The notes under the pieces: generated by a model
Told to the model about the DNA's origin: nothing
Seen by the model: only the letters and a program-made list of their open reading frames with translations
Databases searched by the model: none
Translations under genes and position numbers: made by a program
Shown: piece after piece, positions 9,382 through 16,907 of the stretch
How the letters are laid out: every line of letters starts with the position of its first letter
Numbering within the stretch: position 1 is the first letter of the stretch
Origin: Psychrobacter sp. UBA3483
GTDB lineage: Bacteria; Pseudomonadota; Gammaproteobacteria; Pseudomonadales; Moraxellaceae
Length of the DNA: 32,500 nt
Assembly: GCF_002377905.1 (NCBI RefSeq)
Contig: NZ_DFQS01000070.1
Span: forward strand, 1 to 32,500
Direction: 5' to 3'

Positions 9382-9826
9382 AATAATCGTCTATTTGATA
9401 GATAAATGAATGGAATCGTGCTTATTATTGTGTTATTCGTTATAGGTTAGCGATATTGCTCGTCACTTTTTACCGTTAAAACGACGCTTACAACTATTTT
9501 TTACTTAAAAATATCTATAAGTTAAGCTTTTGGTTAATTTGAAATCCCGTCTAAGCTATCTCGTCATAAAAAAGATAATTGCAATACCACACCTACCATT
9601 AAATTATTTGTGAACGCTCGGTTTTCTTTAGCCGCTCGTTTGACAACATTAATTTATATATAATGCTTGCAGCTATAACCAAATTGTTAATAGTAAGGTT
9701 TTAATCAAAAAATCCTGTCTTCAGTTAGTCTTTTAATTGGCTATTTGCACTGAAGTGCCGTGCTATGGTAGAAATAAAGGCGATATTCCGCCAAACATAC
9801 ATTGCTGTATAGAGTAACATGCCCAC

Positions 9827-9840
9827 CTATGGCGCCATAG
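9827..9840. repeat. Perfect 14-bp palindrome CTATGGCGCCATAG
   Basis: Self-complementary with no spacer, GC-rich at the centre in an AT-rich region. It lies about 450 bases before the sucA start. It could be a regulator-binding site; nothing ties it to a specific protein. Confidence 0.5.
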
Positions 9841-9869
9841 TTTGTTTGTTCAATACTAGGTATTTACGA

Positions 9870-9890
9870 AATGAATATCAATTATCATTT
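9870..9890. promoter_or_regulatory. Possible Fur-box-like site upstream of sucA
   Basis: On the minus strand, AAAAATGATAATTGATATT matches the 19-base Fur consensus (GATAATGATAATCATTATC) at 13 positions by eye, with an intact TGATAAT half. It lies about 490 bases before sucA, which is distant unless a long leader exists. Confidence 0.3.
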
Positions 9891-9919
9891 TTTGCCACTT
9901 GTTAATTGTTATCCGAACC

Positions 9920-9947
9920 AATAACGGCGCTATCGCTAACCGTTATT
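9920..9947. repeat. 8-bp inverted repeat in the sucA upstream spacer
   Basis: AATAACGG and CCGTTATT flank a 12-base loop that itself contains partly repetitive GCTATCGC. No T-run follows on either strand. A hairpin or a protein-binding dyad; function unknown. Confidence 0.4.
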
Positions 9948-10246
9948 CCAACATTAAAGTTACCCATATTTATAGTCTAATTTCTGCATTTTTATAAGGT
10001 TTGCGCAATGTAAATATTGAGGGCTGACTATTGCCTTTAGATAAATCTAAGCGAAACACAGGGTTATAGCCAATTATATAGACATGCGCGCGATATAGCA
10101 TGCCCTCTTACATACAAGCAACGTATCGTTAATACAGCCTTACTTTCATCGACTGATTCACTACTACTTCTCAACGATGTCCTTTAAGATACCATCTTGG
10201 CTATTCTGGTTTTATAACTGATGGCTCCTGGTTAACAACCTCGAAT

Positions 10247-10281
10247 AAAAAACACCACCTAATGAGAGGTGGTGTTTTTTT
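10247..10281. terminator. Rho-independent terminator after sdhB
   Basis: A perfect 10-bp stem (10251-10260 with 10267-10276) and a 6-base loop, with A-runs before and T-runs after, able to work in both directions. On the minus strand it follows the sdhB stop by about 40 bases and ends the sdhCDAB section. Confidence 0.9.
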
Positions 10282-10321
10282 AACAGCGCTATTATAAAGC
10301 TAATTATCGATAAATGGTAGA

Positions 10322-11032
10322 CTAACCTGCTTGATCGATCAGTAAATTGCGCAGATGACCGATGGCTTTGGTTGGATTTAAGCCTTTTGGACATACTGAC
10401 ACACAGTTCATGATACCGCGGCAACGGAATAAGCTGAACGGGTCTTCTAAACGTGATAGACGAGCACGGATGTCGGTATCGCGGCTGTCAGAAACAAAAC
10501 GGTTGGCATTCAATAGTGCTGCTGGACCTAAGAACTTATCAGGATTCCACCAGAATGATGGGCAGCTGGTTGAACAGCACGCACATAAAATACACTCATA
10601 CAAACCGTTCAACTTTTCACGCTGTTCAGGTGACTGCAAACGCTCTGTTGCTGGCGCTGGCTGGTCATTGATTAAGAACGGATGAACTTTTTCATATTGC
10701 TCGTAAAATTGGTTCATGTCGACGACCAAATCACGCACCACTGGCAAACCTGGTAGCGGACGAACCGTTACTTTTTCAGGCAAGGTGTTCATGTTAATCA
10801 GACAGGCTAGACCGTTTTTACCATTGATATTCATGCCATCTGAACCGCAAATGCCTTCACGGCACGAGCGACGGAAAGTAAGGGTTTCGTCTTCTTTCTT
10901 TAGGCGTAATAACACGTCAAGCAACATACGATCTGAGTCTAATAACTCAATCGTATAAGTTTGCATGCGTGGTGCTGCGTCCACATCAGGATCGTAGCGA
11001 TAGATTTCGATGGTGCGAGTACCTCGGCTCAT
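10322..11032 (-). CDS. sdhB: Succinate dehydrogenase iron-sulfur subunit
   Basis: Carries electrons from SdhA flavin to the membrane quinone site in complex II. The N-terminal ferredoxin-like domain binds [2Fe-2S] through C57, C62, D65 and C77 (CREGICGSDG), with aspartate as in E. coli. The C-terminal domain has CxxCxxCxxxCP (C147, C150, C153, C157) and C204, C210, C214 for the [4Fe-4S] and [3Fe-4S] clusters. Length is 236 residues. The start MSRGTRTIEIYRYDP is preferred over an in-frame ATG 36 bases upstream: a GGAG site lies 9 bases ahead of it and family members begin here. It lies 186 bases after sdhA, in a spacer with two hairpins. Confidence 0.96.
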   Translation of the reverse strand: MSRGTRTIEIYRYDPDVDAAPRMQTYTIELLDSDRMLLDVLLRLKKEDETLTFRRSCREGICGSDGMNINGKNGLACLINMNTLPEKVTVRPLPGLPVVRDLVVDMNQFYEQYEKVHPFLINDQPAPATERLQSPEQREKLNGLYECILCACCSTSCPSFWWNPDKFLGPAALLNANRFVSDSRDTDIRARLSRLEDPFSLFRCRGIMNCVSVCPKGLNPTKAIGHLRNLLIDQAG

Positions 11033-11092
11033 AATGCTAAACTCCACACATTGGCGATGCGGGCTCACAAGCGTACAGTCTAAAGACTGCTA

Positions 11093-11132
11093 TTTATCAG
11101 CGCTAGTATGACTATTTCATAGCGCTGATAAA
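11093..11132. other. 13-bp perfect hairpin in the sdhA-sdhB spacer
   Basis: TTTATCAGCGCTA and its exact complement flank a 14-base loop. It is about 60 bases before the sdhB start. No T-run follows on the minus strand, so a terminator is unlikely; RNA processing, stabilisation or an operator are alternatives. Confidence 0.6.
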
Positions 11133-11183
11133 AGCTTGTCGCTGGCGCTCACCTTTTAATAAATGAATAAGGGATAAAACGTT

Positions 11184-11220
11184 AATTCTATGTATGCACA
11201 AAACTGCATACGCTAGAATT
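11184..11220 (-). other. Hairpin abutting the sdhA stop codon
   Basis: AATTCTA-TGTATGCA pairs with TGCATACG-CTAGAATT around CAAAAC, with a short bulge, over about 15 bases. On the minus strand it ends in AATTAACGTTTTATC, so it could act as a weak terminator or as a 3-prime stabiliser of the sdhA message. Confidence 0.45.
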
Positions 11221-13069
11221 AATAAACGCGAACTTTTGGCTCGACGTAATCGACCGTTAATGGCACTTTACGCACAGGCTTATAGATAATGCGATTGCCT
11301 TCAGAATACCATAGGGTATGCTTCATCCAATCGTTATCGTTACGGCCGTTTGGTGCGTAATCATCATCTTCTGGGCGATCATAGTCAGACACACTGTGCG
11401 CGCCGCGGCTTTCATGACGGTTAGCGGCCGATATCATCGTTGCTTTTGCCACTTCATACAAGTTTGCTACTTCAAACGCTTCGATACGCGCGGTATTAAA
11501 GACTTGTGATTTATCAGCCAAATGGATTTGGTCAATTTTATCAGCAAGCGCTAGAATTTGCTTAACGCCTTCGTCCATCATCGCCTGCGTACGGAATACA
11601 CTGGCATGCTTTTGCATAATAGCGCGAATCTCGTCCGCCACGTCTTGCGCATTGTAGCCTGAAGTTGATTGTTGCAATTTGTCCAAACGACGCACAGTGA
11701 AATCAAGCACGTGTGGATCAAGCGGCTTGTAGTTATGGTCAGCATGATGGAATTCATCAACGATATGCTTACCAGCAGCGCGACCAAAGACCAATAAATC
11801 AAGTAGCGAGTTGGTACCTAAACGGTTGGCACCGTGCACACTGACGCACGCACACTCACCGATGGCATAAAGACCTTTAACGACGTTGCCTTTAGCATAT
11901 AGACCGTCTTCATCGGTACCCGCTTCTAGATCCGGTACAATCACTTGACCATGAATCGTGGTTGGAATACCGCCCATCATATAGTGAATGGTTGGGATAA
12001 CTGGAATTGGCTCTTTAGTGATATCAACGTTAGCGAAGTTTTTACCAATCTCAAAGACTGATGGCAGACGCTTCATAATGGTGTCAACACCCAAATGGGT
12101 CATATCCATCACGATATGGTCAGCGTTTGGACCACAGCCGCGACCTTCTTTGATTTCTTGGTCCATTGAGCGTGATACCAAGTCACGTGGTGCCAAGTCT
12201 TTTACGGTGGGCGCATAACGCTCCATGAACGCTTCGCCATCTTTATTACGTAAGATAGCGCCTTCACCGCGGCAACCTTCGGTCAATAGTACGCCAGCAC
12301 CATGAACGCCCGTTGGGTGGAACTGCCAGAATTCCATATCTTGTAGTGGAATGCCTGCACGAACCGCCATGCCAATACCGTCACCCGTATTGATGTAAGC
12401 GTTGGTAGAAGCCGCAAAGATACGACCAGCACCGCCTGTGGCTAGCACAGTAATCGGTGATTGGAATACCGCAACCGTACCGGTTTCTTGCTCAAGCGCG
12501 ATAACGCCATTAATATTACCTGCGTCATCTTTGATCAAATCAAGCGCGATCCACTCGATAAAGAACTCAGTGCCTTGCTGTAGGTTTTTCTGATAAAGCG
12601 TATGCAATAGCGCGTGACCCGTACGGTCAGCAGCAGCACAAGCACGTTGTACAGCTTTTTCGCCATAGTTTGAGGTATGACCACCAAATGGACGCTGATA
12701 AATGGTGCCATCTTCATTACGGTCAAACGGCATACCCATGTGCTCAAGCTCATACACCACTTTTGGCGCTTCACGGCACATATATTCAATAGCGTCTTGG
12801 TCACCTAACCAATCTGACCCTTTAACGGTGTCATAAAAGTGAAAGTGCCAGTTGTCATTACTCATGTTACCCAAACTTGCGCCAATACCGCCCTGCGCCG
12901 CCACGGTGTGCGAACGGGTTGGGAATACTTTGGTCAAGACTGCAACCTTCATGCCCGCTTCGGCCAAATGCAATGAAGCACGCATACCTGAGCCGCCGCC
13001 ACCAACGATGACCGCGTCATAGTTCAGGGTTTTAATATTACTAATGGTATTATCTTGTCTAGTTGCCAT
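11219..13069 (-). CDS. sdhA: Succinate dehydrogenase flavoprotein subunit
   Basis: Oxidises succinate to fumarate with covalently bound FAD on the cytoplasmic face of the membrane. The dinucleotide motif GGGGSGMRA is at residues 23-31. The FAD-linked histidine is H54 in SHTVAAQGG. The substrate region HPTGVHGAGVLLTEGCRGEG is intact, and the C-terminal domain has the conserved HESRGAH segment. Length is 616 residues. An AGGAAAAC site precedes the ATG. It is separated from sdhD by 515 bases, so complex II genes are split into sdhCD and sdhA/sdhB sub-units here, unlike the tight operon of E. coli. Confidence 0.97.
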   Translation of the reverse strand: MATRQDNTISNIKTLNYDAVIVGGGGSGMRASLHLAEAGMKVAVLTKVFPTRSHTVAAQGGIGASLGNMSNDNWHFHFYDTVKGSDWLGDQDAIEYMCREAPKVVYELEHMGMPFDRNEDGTIYQRPFGGHTSNYGEKAVQRACAAADRTGHALLHTLYQKNLQQGTEFFIEWIALDLIKDDAGNINGVIALEQETGTVAVFQSPITVLATGGAGRIFAASTNAYINTGDGIGMAVRAGIPLQDMEFWQFHPTGVHGAGVLLTEGCRGEGAILRNKDGEAFMERYAPTVKDLAPRDLVSRSMDQEIKEGRGCGPNADHIVMDMTHLGVDTIMKRLPSVFEIGKNFANVDITKEPIPVIPTIHYMMGGIPTTIHGQVIVPDLEAGTDEDGLYAKGNVVKGLYAIGECACVSVHGANRLGTNSLLDLLVFGRAAGKHIVDEFHHADHNYKPLDPHVLDFTVRRLDKLQQSTSGYNAQDVADEIRAIMQKHASVFRTQAMMDEGVKQILALADKIDQIHLADKSQVFNTARIEAFEVANLYEVAKATMISAANRHESRGAHSVSDYDRPEDDDYAPNGRNDNDWMKHTLWYSEGNRIIYKPVRKVPLTVDYVEPKVRVY

Positions 13070-13584
13070 TACGGTTTTCCTAATGCCTGTTAATGCTTAG
13101 AAGTAAATAAAAAGGCTGATGTCTATGCGGGTTTCTATTTTATCATGCAGCAACGTTGGCTAATATTTGCGCTCACGTTACTGACAATAATCTCAACCAA
13201 CAAAATCTGCTACAAACACCCTTTAACCACTTAAATTGCATATCTATCGTTATATTGGGCTTATCCATTTGTTTAACTATTGGCTTAACTGTCATGCAGC
13301 TGTTTGATAAGCATGCACTGATAGCAATGATAAGTTAAATGAATAAACACCCAACGCTATGATTGGCTCTGTCTATTTTGGCTACTAACGGATTTTTATT
13401 ATCTAGACGCTTTCAAGCCTACAATTTTTTAAGTACGCACTGTTAAGTCAGTACTTTTAGATCACTAAAGCTATAAATGTGGTTAGATGAATCCGTTATT
13501 ATGCATCGATATTTGGCTGGTAATACTACTAATACTAAGCTTATAAATAGCCGATGAATAAATATTTACAGGTATGATAAAAGG
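13070..13584. other. 515-bp spacer between sdhD and sdhA
   Basis: No convincing gene. The only open frame, a 60-codon plus-strand one at 13156-13338, lacks a ribosome site and any family signature. A short dyad, AAGTAC...GTACTT, spans 13431-13456. The spacer may hold an sdhA promoter. Confidence 0.5.
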
Positions 13585-13992
13585 TTAAACAGCAACAACA
13601 CCGAAGCCGTTACCCCAAAAAATCATAATGCCCCAAAATAGGAAGACTAAAATAGCGATAATCATCAATGTTTGTAAAAACAAACGCAGCTTGGACGCGC
13701 TTTCACCCATCTTGCCAGAAGTAATATAGTCGGTAAATACGGTCCACATACCCACCCACGCGTGACCAGCCAATGCCAAAATGGCCAATAAGCTGAATAG
13801 GCGCATCGGTAAACTGGTCATAAAATCAGACCACTCTACGAAGGTTACATTGCCATGGGTTAAGAAAAAGCCCAGCAACACCACACTGTAGACGGCTAGA
13901 ATAACCGCACTGATACGCTGAACCATCCAATCACGGGTGCCTGAGCCTGTTAGACCGGTGGCGCTTTTGATTCCTGAATCATTTTTTATCAT
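13585..13992 (-). CDS. sdhD: Succinate dehydrogenase membrane anchor subunit
   Basis: With SdhC it forms the membrane anchor that binds haem b and ubiquinone. There are three hydrophobic helices, at about 27-46, 62-85 and 106-126. The segment GHAWVGMWTVFTDY carries H77 (haem-ligand position), D88 and Y89 (quinone site), matching E. coli H71, D82 and Y83. Length is 135 residues from MIKNDSGIKSATGLTGSG. That start overlaps the sdhC stop as TAATG and has a GGGTGA site. An ATG 15 bases upstream lies inside sdhC and has no ribosome site. The two anchor genes are translationally coupled. Confidence 0.93.
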   Translation of the reverse strand: MIKNDSGIKSATGLTGSGTRDWMVQRISAVILAVYSVVLLGFFLTHGNVTFVEWSDFMTSLPMRLFSLLAILALAGHAWVGMWTVFTDYITSGKMGESASKLRLFLQTLMIIAILVFLFWGIMIFWGNGFGVVAV

Positions 13993-14378
13993 TAGAACAT
14001 CACCCATACAAATGACGCGACAATTAAAATCGCTGCAATCACTAAGCTGACAACAGACACCATACGCGCCGATTGTAGCTCTTCATTTTGACCATTATCA
14101 GCAAATAAATGCTTCACGCCCATCACAAAGTGATAAGCAATGGCGGCGACGAAAATCCACGCTAAAAAGCGAATAAAGACATTGTCAAACACGGTTTCAA
14201 AACTCTCAGGCGACGCCAAAGAATTCTGTAATAACCACAGCATGACTGGGATAAGTAGAAATAAAATAATGCCAGAGATACGATGCAAGATTGAAGCAAT
14301 TGCAATCGGTGAGCGGTTAACGCTAATCACTTGGCTTAAGGGCAGATTAATAGGTCGGTTGCTTTTCACAGCGGGCAT
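13992..14378 (-). CDS. sdhC: Succinate dehydrogenase cytochrome b556 subunit
   Basis: Anchor subunit providing a haem b ligand and part of the quinone pocket. The signature SPIAIASILHRISG holds S29 and R33, matching the quinone-site residues of E. coli SdhC, and AYHFVMGVKH holds haem ligand H83. Three membrane helices are at about 33-52, 68-88 and 106-127. Length is 128 residues. The first ATG abuts its AAAAAGG, which is too close for normal initiation. A GTG three codons later sits 8-9 bases from that same site, so the true start may be 14369. It is the first gene of the cluster, opposite gltA. Confidence 0.95.
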   Translation of the reverse strand: MPAVKSNRPINLPLSQVISVNRSPIAIASILHRISGIILFLLIPVMLWLLQNSLASPESFETVFDNVFIRFLAWIFVAAIAYHFVMGVKHLFADNGQNEELQSARMVSVVSLVIAAILIVASFVWVMF

Positions 14379-14413
14379 CCTTTTTGCGGTTATACTCCTG
14401 TATCTGCTATCAA

Positions 14414-14453
14414 CGCTTATGAAATACTATTTATCAATACTATTCCATAAGCG
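14414..14453. other. Imperfect 16-bp inverted repeat in the sdhC leader
   Basis: CGCTTATGAAATACTA and TACTATTCCATAAGCG pair at 14 of 16 positions around the loop TTTATCAA. It lies 36-75 bases before the sdhC ATG, so it is either a 5-prime leader hairpin or an operator overlapping the promoter. Confidence 0.5.
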
Positions 14454-14540
14454 GCAAGCAACACATGAGATGAATAAAGTAAGGAAGGGCTAGCTGACGT
14501 CGTTTAATTTGCGCTAAATATGCAAGGTCGACAAGTCTTA

Positions 14541-14561
14541 TTTATCTGACGTTCAGATAAA
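14541..14561. promoter_or_regulatory. Perfect 9-bp dyad, operator-like
   Basis: TTTATCTGA-CGT-TCAGATAAA: two perfect 9-base arms separated by 3 bases, about 165 bases upstream of sdhC. The size and symmetry suit a dimeric repressor or activator site. The cognate regulator cannot be named. Confidence 0.45.
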
Positions 14562-15249
14562 CTCTATAGATAAAATCTATGCCTATAGCGACTGTTTATT
14601 TAATTGCTATTTGGGTAGTTTCCATTTATAAAGTGGTTATAGACTTCCCTATCGCTCGCTGAACTGATAACCCCTTTTTATGACAAGCCATTCACGCTCT
14701 TTATACCAATAAAGAGTTGCATGAAATTCATAACGTGGGATAAATCGATTAACTATTCTATTTTTACGACGTTGCATCAACAAAAAAGATAACGCCATAA
14801 TGTCATCTGTAGATTATCATTTTTTATTAAGGCAAACTTCACTGTTGACTATTTAAGAATAGAACAGTTAACAAGAATATTCAAACGATAAGCCAGGTTT
14901 TGGTCTATAAACCGAACAGTCAATCATCACAAAGTATCAGTAAAGCGGGGCTTTACCAGCTACTTTATCAGAGCGACCTATTCATTTGCGCAAAGCTAGT
15001 GCCAGTTAAATCCCTCCAATTATAAAATGACTGCGCCATAATTACAAATTTATCCCCTAAATAGTGGTTATCGGTGATTATTTAACAAAAAGCTAGCTAT
15101 TGGTAAGGCGAATTTATTAGTATTGGTATTTCAGAATCAATTTTTGATCCAAATTAATCTGTCGGTTACGCATACTCTGTCTATGCCATGGTGCGTTGCT
15201 GCAAATATGACGGACGTTTATCTTGTAATAAAGTCTTAATTATTATAAT

Positions 15250-15268
15250 GTTAATGAGAATCATTACA
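15250..15268. promoter_or_regulatory. Fur-box-like site
   Basis: GTTAATGAGAATCATTACA matches the 19-base Fur consensus at 15 positions by eye and has the AATGA...TCATT symmetry. It lies about 270 bases upstream of gltA and 870 from sdhC. Iron control of TCA genes is known in other proteobacteria; here it is inferred. Confidence 0.5.
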
Positions 15269-15496
15269 TTAGAAGCAACCAGCGGACTTGCTGCTGAATT
15301 ACCGCTAAATTACTGAATAGACATATTTTGATACAAAGTTTACAGTCGTTTAGCACGACTAACGCACACCTATTACAGACATTACTGCTAAAAGTCTTTT
15401 CAAAACCTCAGTAATAACTGCTAATATAGCCTGCATATTAAATGGGTTAAATTTTTTTGACCGTTTAACAAGTGAAGACGCGAGGGTATGCGTCGA

Positions 15497-15502
15497 TATA
15501 AT
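15497..15502 (+). promoter_or_regulatory. Possible -10 box of the gltA promoter
   Basis: A perfect TATAAT lies 37 bases before the gltA ATG. No good -35 box stands 16-18 bases upstream; the nearest TTGACC (15457-15462) is 34 bases away. The site is a candidate only. Confidence 0.3.
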
Positions 15503-15539
15503 TTTATTCCAACAAGTTAAAAACAATGGAGAGCAGTTT

Positions 15540-16820
15540 ATGGCTGACAACAATGCCAAATTAAGCGTAAATGGTAAAGAATACGAATTTCCTATTATTG
15601 AAGGTACTTTAGGGCGTCCAGTTATCGATATTGCTGCTCTACAAGATTCAGGCTTTTGGTCTTATGACCCAGGTTTTAAAGTAACCGCTCCTGTTGAATC
15701 TAAGATTACTTACATTGATGGCGGTAAAGGTGAGTTATTACACCGTGGCTACCCTATCGACCAGTTAGCAAACAATGCTGAATACTTAGAAGTGGCGTAT
15801 GCGCTGATTCATGGCGATTTACCAAATGCTGAGCAAAAAGCAGATTTCTATGAAAAGGTTCGTAAACACACCGGCGTTCATGACCAATTACGTAAATTCT
15901 TTGAAGGTTTCCGCCGTGACGCGCACCCAATGGCGATTATGGTTGGTGTCGTTGGTGCCTTATCCGCGTTTTATCATGACAACTTAGACGTCAGCAACGA
16001 AGCACACCGTGAAATCACCGCTATTCGTCTAATCGCTAAAATGCCAACGCTTGCAGCGATGAGTTATAAATACTCACAAGGCGAACCGTTCATGTATCCA
16101 CGTAATGATTTCAATTACGCAGAAAACTTCTTATACATGATGTTTGCAACCCCTGCTGATGTTGACTACGAAACCAATGACGTGATTACTCGCGCCATGG
16201 ACAAAATCTTTACTTTGCATGCTGACCACGAGCAAAACGCTTCAACGTCTACCGTACGTCTAGCAGGTTCTACTGGTGCCAATCCTTACGCGTGTATCGC
16301 TGCAGGTATCGCAGCCCTTTGGGGTCCATCACATGGCGGCGCTAACGAAGCTGTTCTTGAAATGCTAGATGAAATTGGTTCGGTAGAAAACGTTCCTGAA
16401 TTCATGGAAAAAGTAAAAAGCCGTGAAGTAAAACTGATGGGCTTTGGTCACCGTGTTTACAAAAACTTTGACCCACGCGCACAAGTCATGAAAGAGACTT
16501 GCGATGAAGTACTAGGTGCATTGGGTATCAATGATCCTAAGCTTGAGCTTGCTATGGCACTTGAGAAAATTGCTTTAGAAGACCCGTACTTCGTTGAGCG
16601 TAACTTGTATCCAAACGTTGATTTTTATTCTGGCATTATCTTAAAAGCCATCGGTATCCCAACGTCAATGTTTACTGTTATCTTCTCACTCGCGCGTACT
16701 TCTGGTTGGATCAGCCATTGGTTAGAAATGCACAGCGCACCATTCAAAATCGGTCGCCCACGTCAGTTATATACTGGTGAAACGCATCGCGACTTCGTTA
16801 AAGTTGAAGATCGCAAATAG
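15540..16820 (+). CDS. gltA: Citrate synthase (type II)
   Basis: Condenses oxaloacetate with acetyl-CoA to citrate, entering the TCA cycle. The catalytic triad is intact: H265 in GPSHGGANE, H304 in GFGHRVYKNFDPRA and D361 in NVDFYSG. LHADHEQNASTSTVR is the usual family block, and the N-terminal beta region (residues 1-50) marks the hexameric, NADH-sensitive Gram-negative type. Length is 426 residues, as expected. A GGAGAG site lies 8 bases before the ATG. It is transcribed away from sdhC across a long control region and ends in a strong terminator. Confidence 0.98.
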   Translation: MADNNAKLSVNGKEYEFPIIEGTLGRPVIDIAALQDSGFWSYDPGFKVTAPVESKITYIDGGKGELLHRGYPIDQLANNAEYLEVAYALIHGDLPNAEQKADFYEKVRKHTGVHDQLRKFFEGFRRDAHPMAIMVGVVGALSAFYHDNLDVSNEAHREITAIRLIAKMPTLAAMSYKYSQGEPFMYPRNDFNYAENFLYMMFATPADVDYETNDVITRAMDKIFTLHADHEQNASTSTVRLAGSTGANPYACIAAGIAALWGPSHGGANEAVLEMLDEIGSVENVPEFMEKVKSREVKLMGFGHRVYKNFDPRAQVMKETCDEVLGALGINDPKLELAMALEKIALEDPYFVERNLYPNVDFYSGIILKAIGIPTSMFTVIFSLARTSGWISHWLEMHSAPFKIGRPRQLYTGETHRDFVKVEDRK

Positions 16821-16840
16821 TCAGCTATTATTAGCAGCAT

Positions 16841-16870
16841 AAAAAATCCCGCGACTGAGCGGGATTTTTT
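16841..16870. terminator. Bidirectional terminator between gltA and the lipoprotein gene
   Basis: AAAAAATCCCGC and GCGGGATTTTTT form a perfect 12-bp stem around GACTGA. It follows gltA by 20 bases and serves the convergent minus-strand gene 38 bases away. Confidence 0.95.
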
Positions 16871-16907
16871 ATGGTCTAAATTCAATAAAGAAATAAAAAA
16901 TGACACT

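Larger units (their letters stand above)
9382..10321. other. 940-bp gene-free spacer between sdhB and sucA
   Basis: No credible coding frame on either strand. It holds the sdhB terminator at its right end, a perfect 14-bp palindrome at 9827-9840, a Fur-like site at 9870-9890 and an 8-bp inverted repeat at 9920-9947. It should include the sucA promoter, which I cannot place with confidence. An unannotated small RNA is possible but not shown by the sequence. Confidence 0.6.
14379..15539. other. 1.16-kb divergent control region between sdhC and gltA
   Basis: No credible gene in either strand. It carries an imperfect hairpin just upstream of sdhC (14414-14453), a perfect 9-bp dyad (14541-14561), a Fur-like box (15250-15268) and a possible gltA promoter (15497-15502). 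It is AT-rich. Most of the sequence between 14570 and 15240 shows no recognisable element. Confidence 0.6.

Noticed and set aside
10212..10424. 70-codon minus-strand open frame
   Set aside because: Overlaps the sdhB 3-prime end and its terminator in another frame, with no ribosome site or family signature.
13156..13338. 60-codon plus-strand frame with a hydrophobic stretch in the sdhD-sdhA gap
   Set aside because: No ribosome site, antisense to the operon, AT-rich composition explains the hydrophobic residues.
14140..14493. 117-codon plus-strand frame
   Set aside because: Antisense shadow of sdhC.
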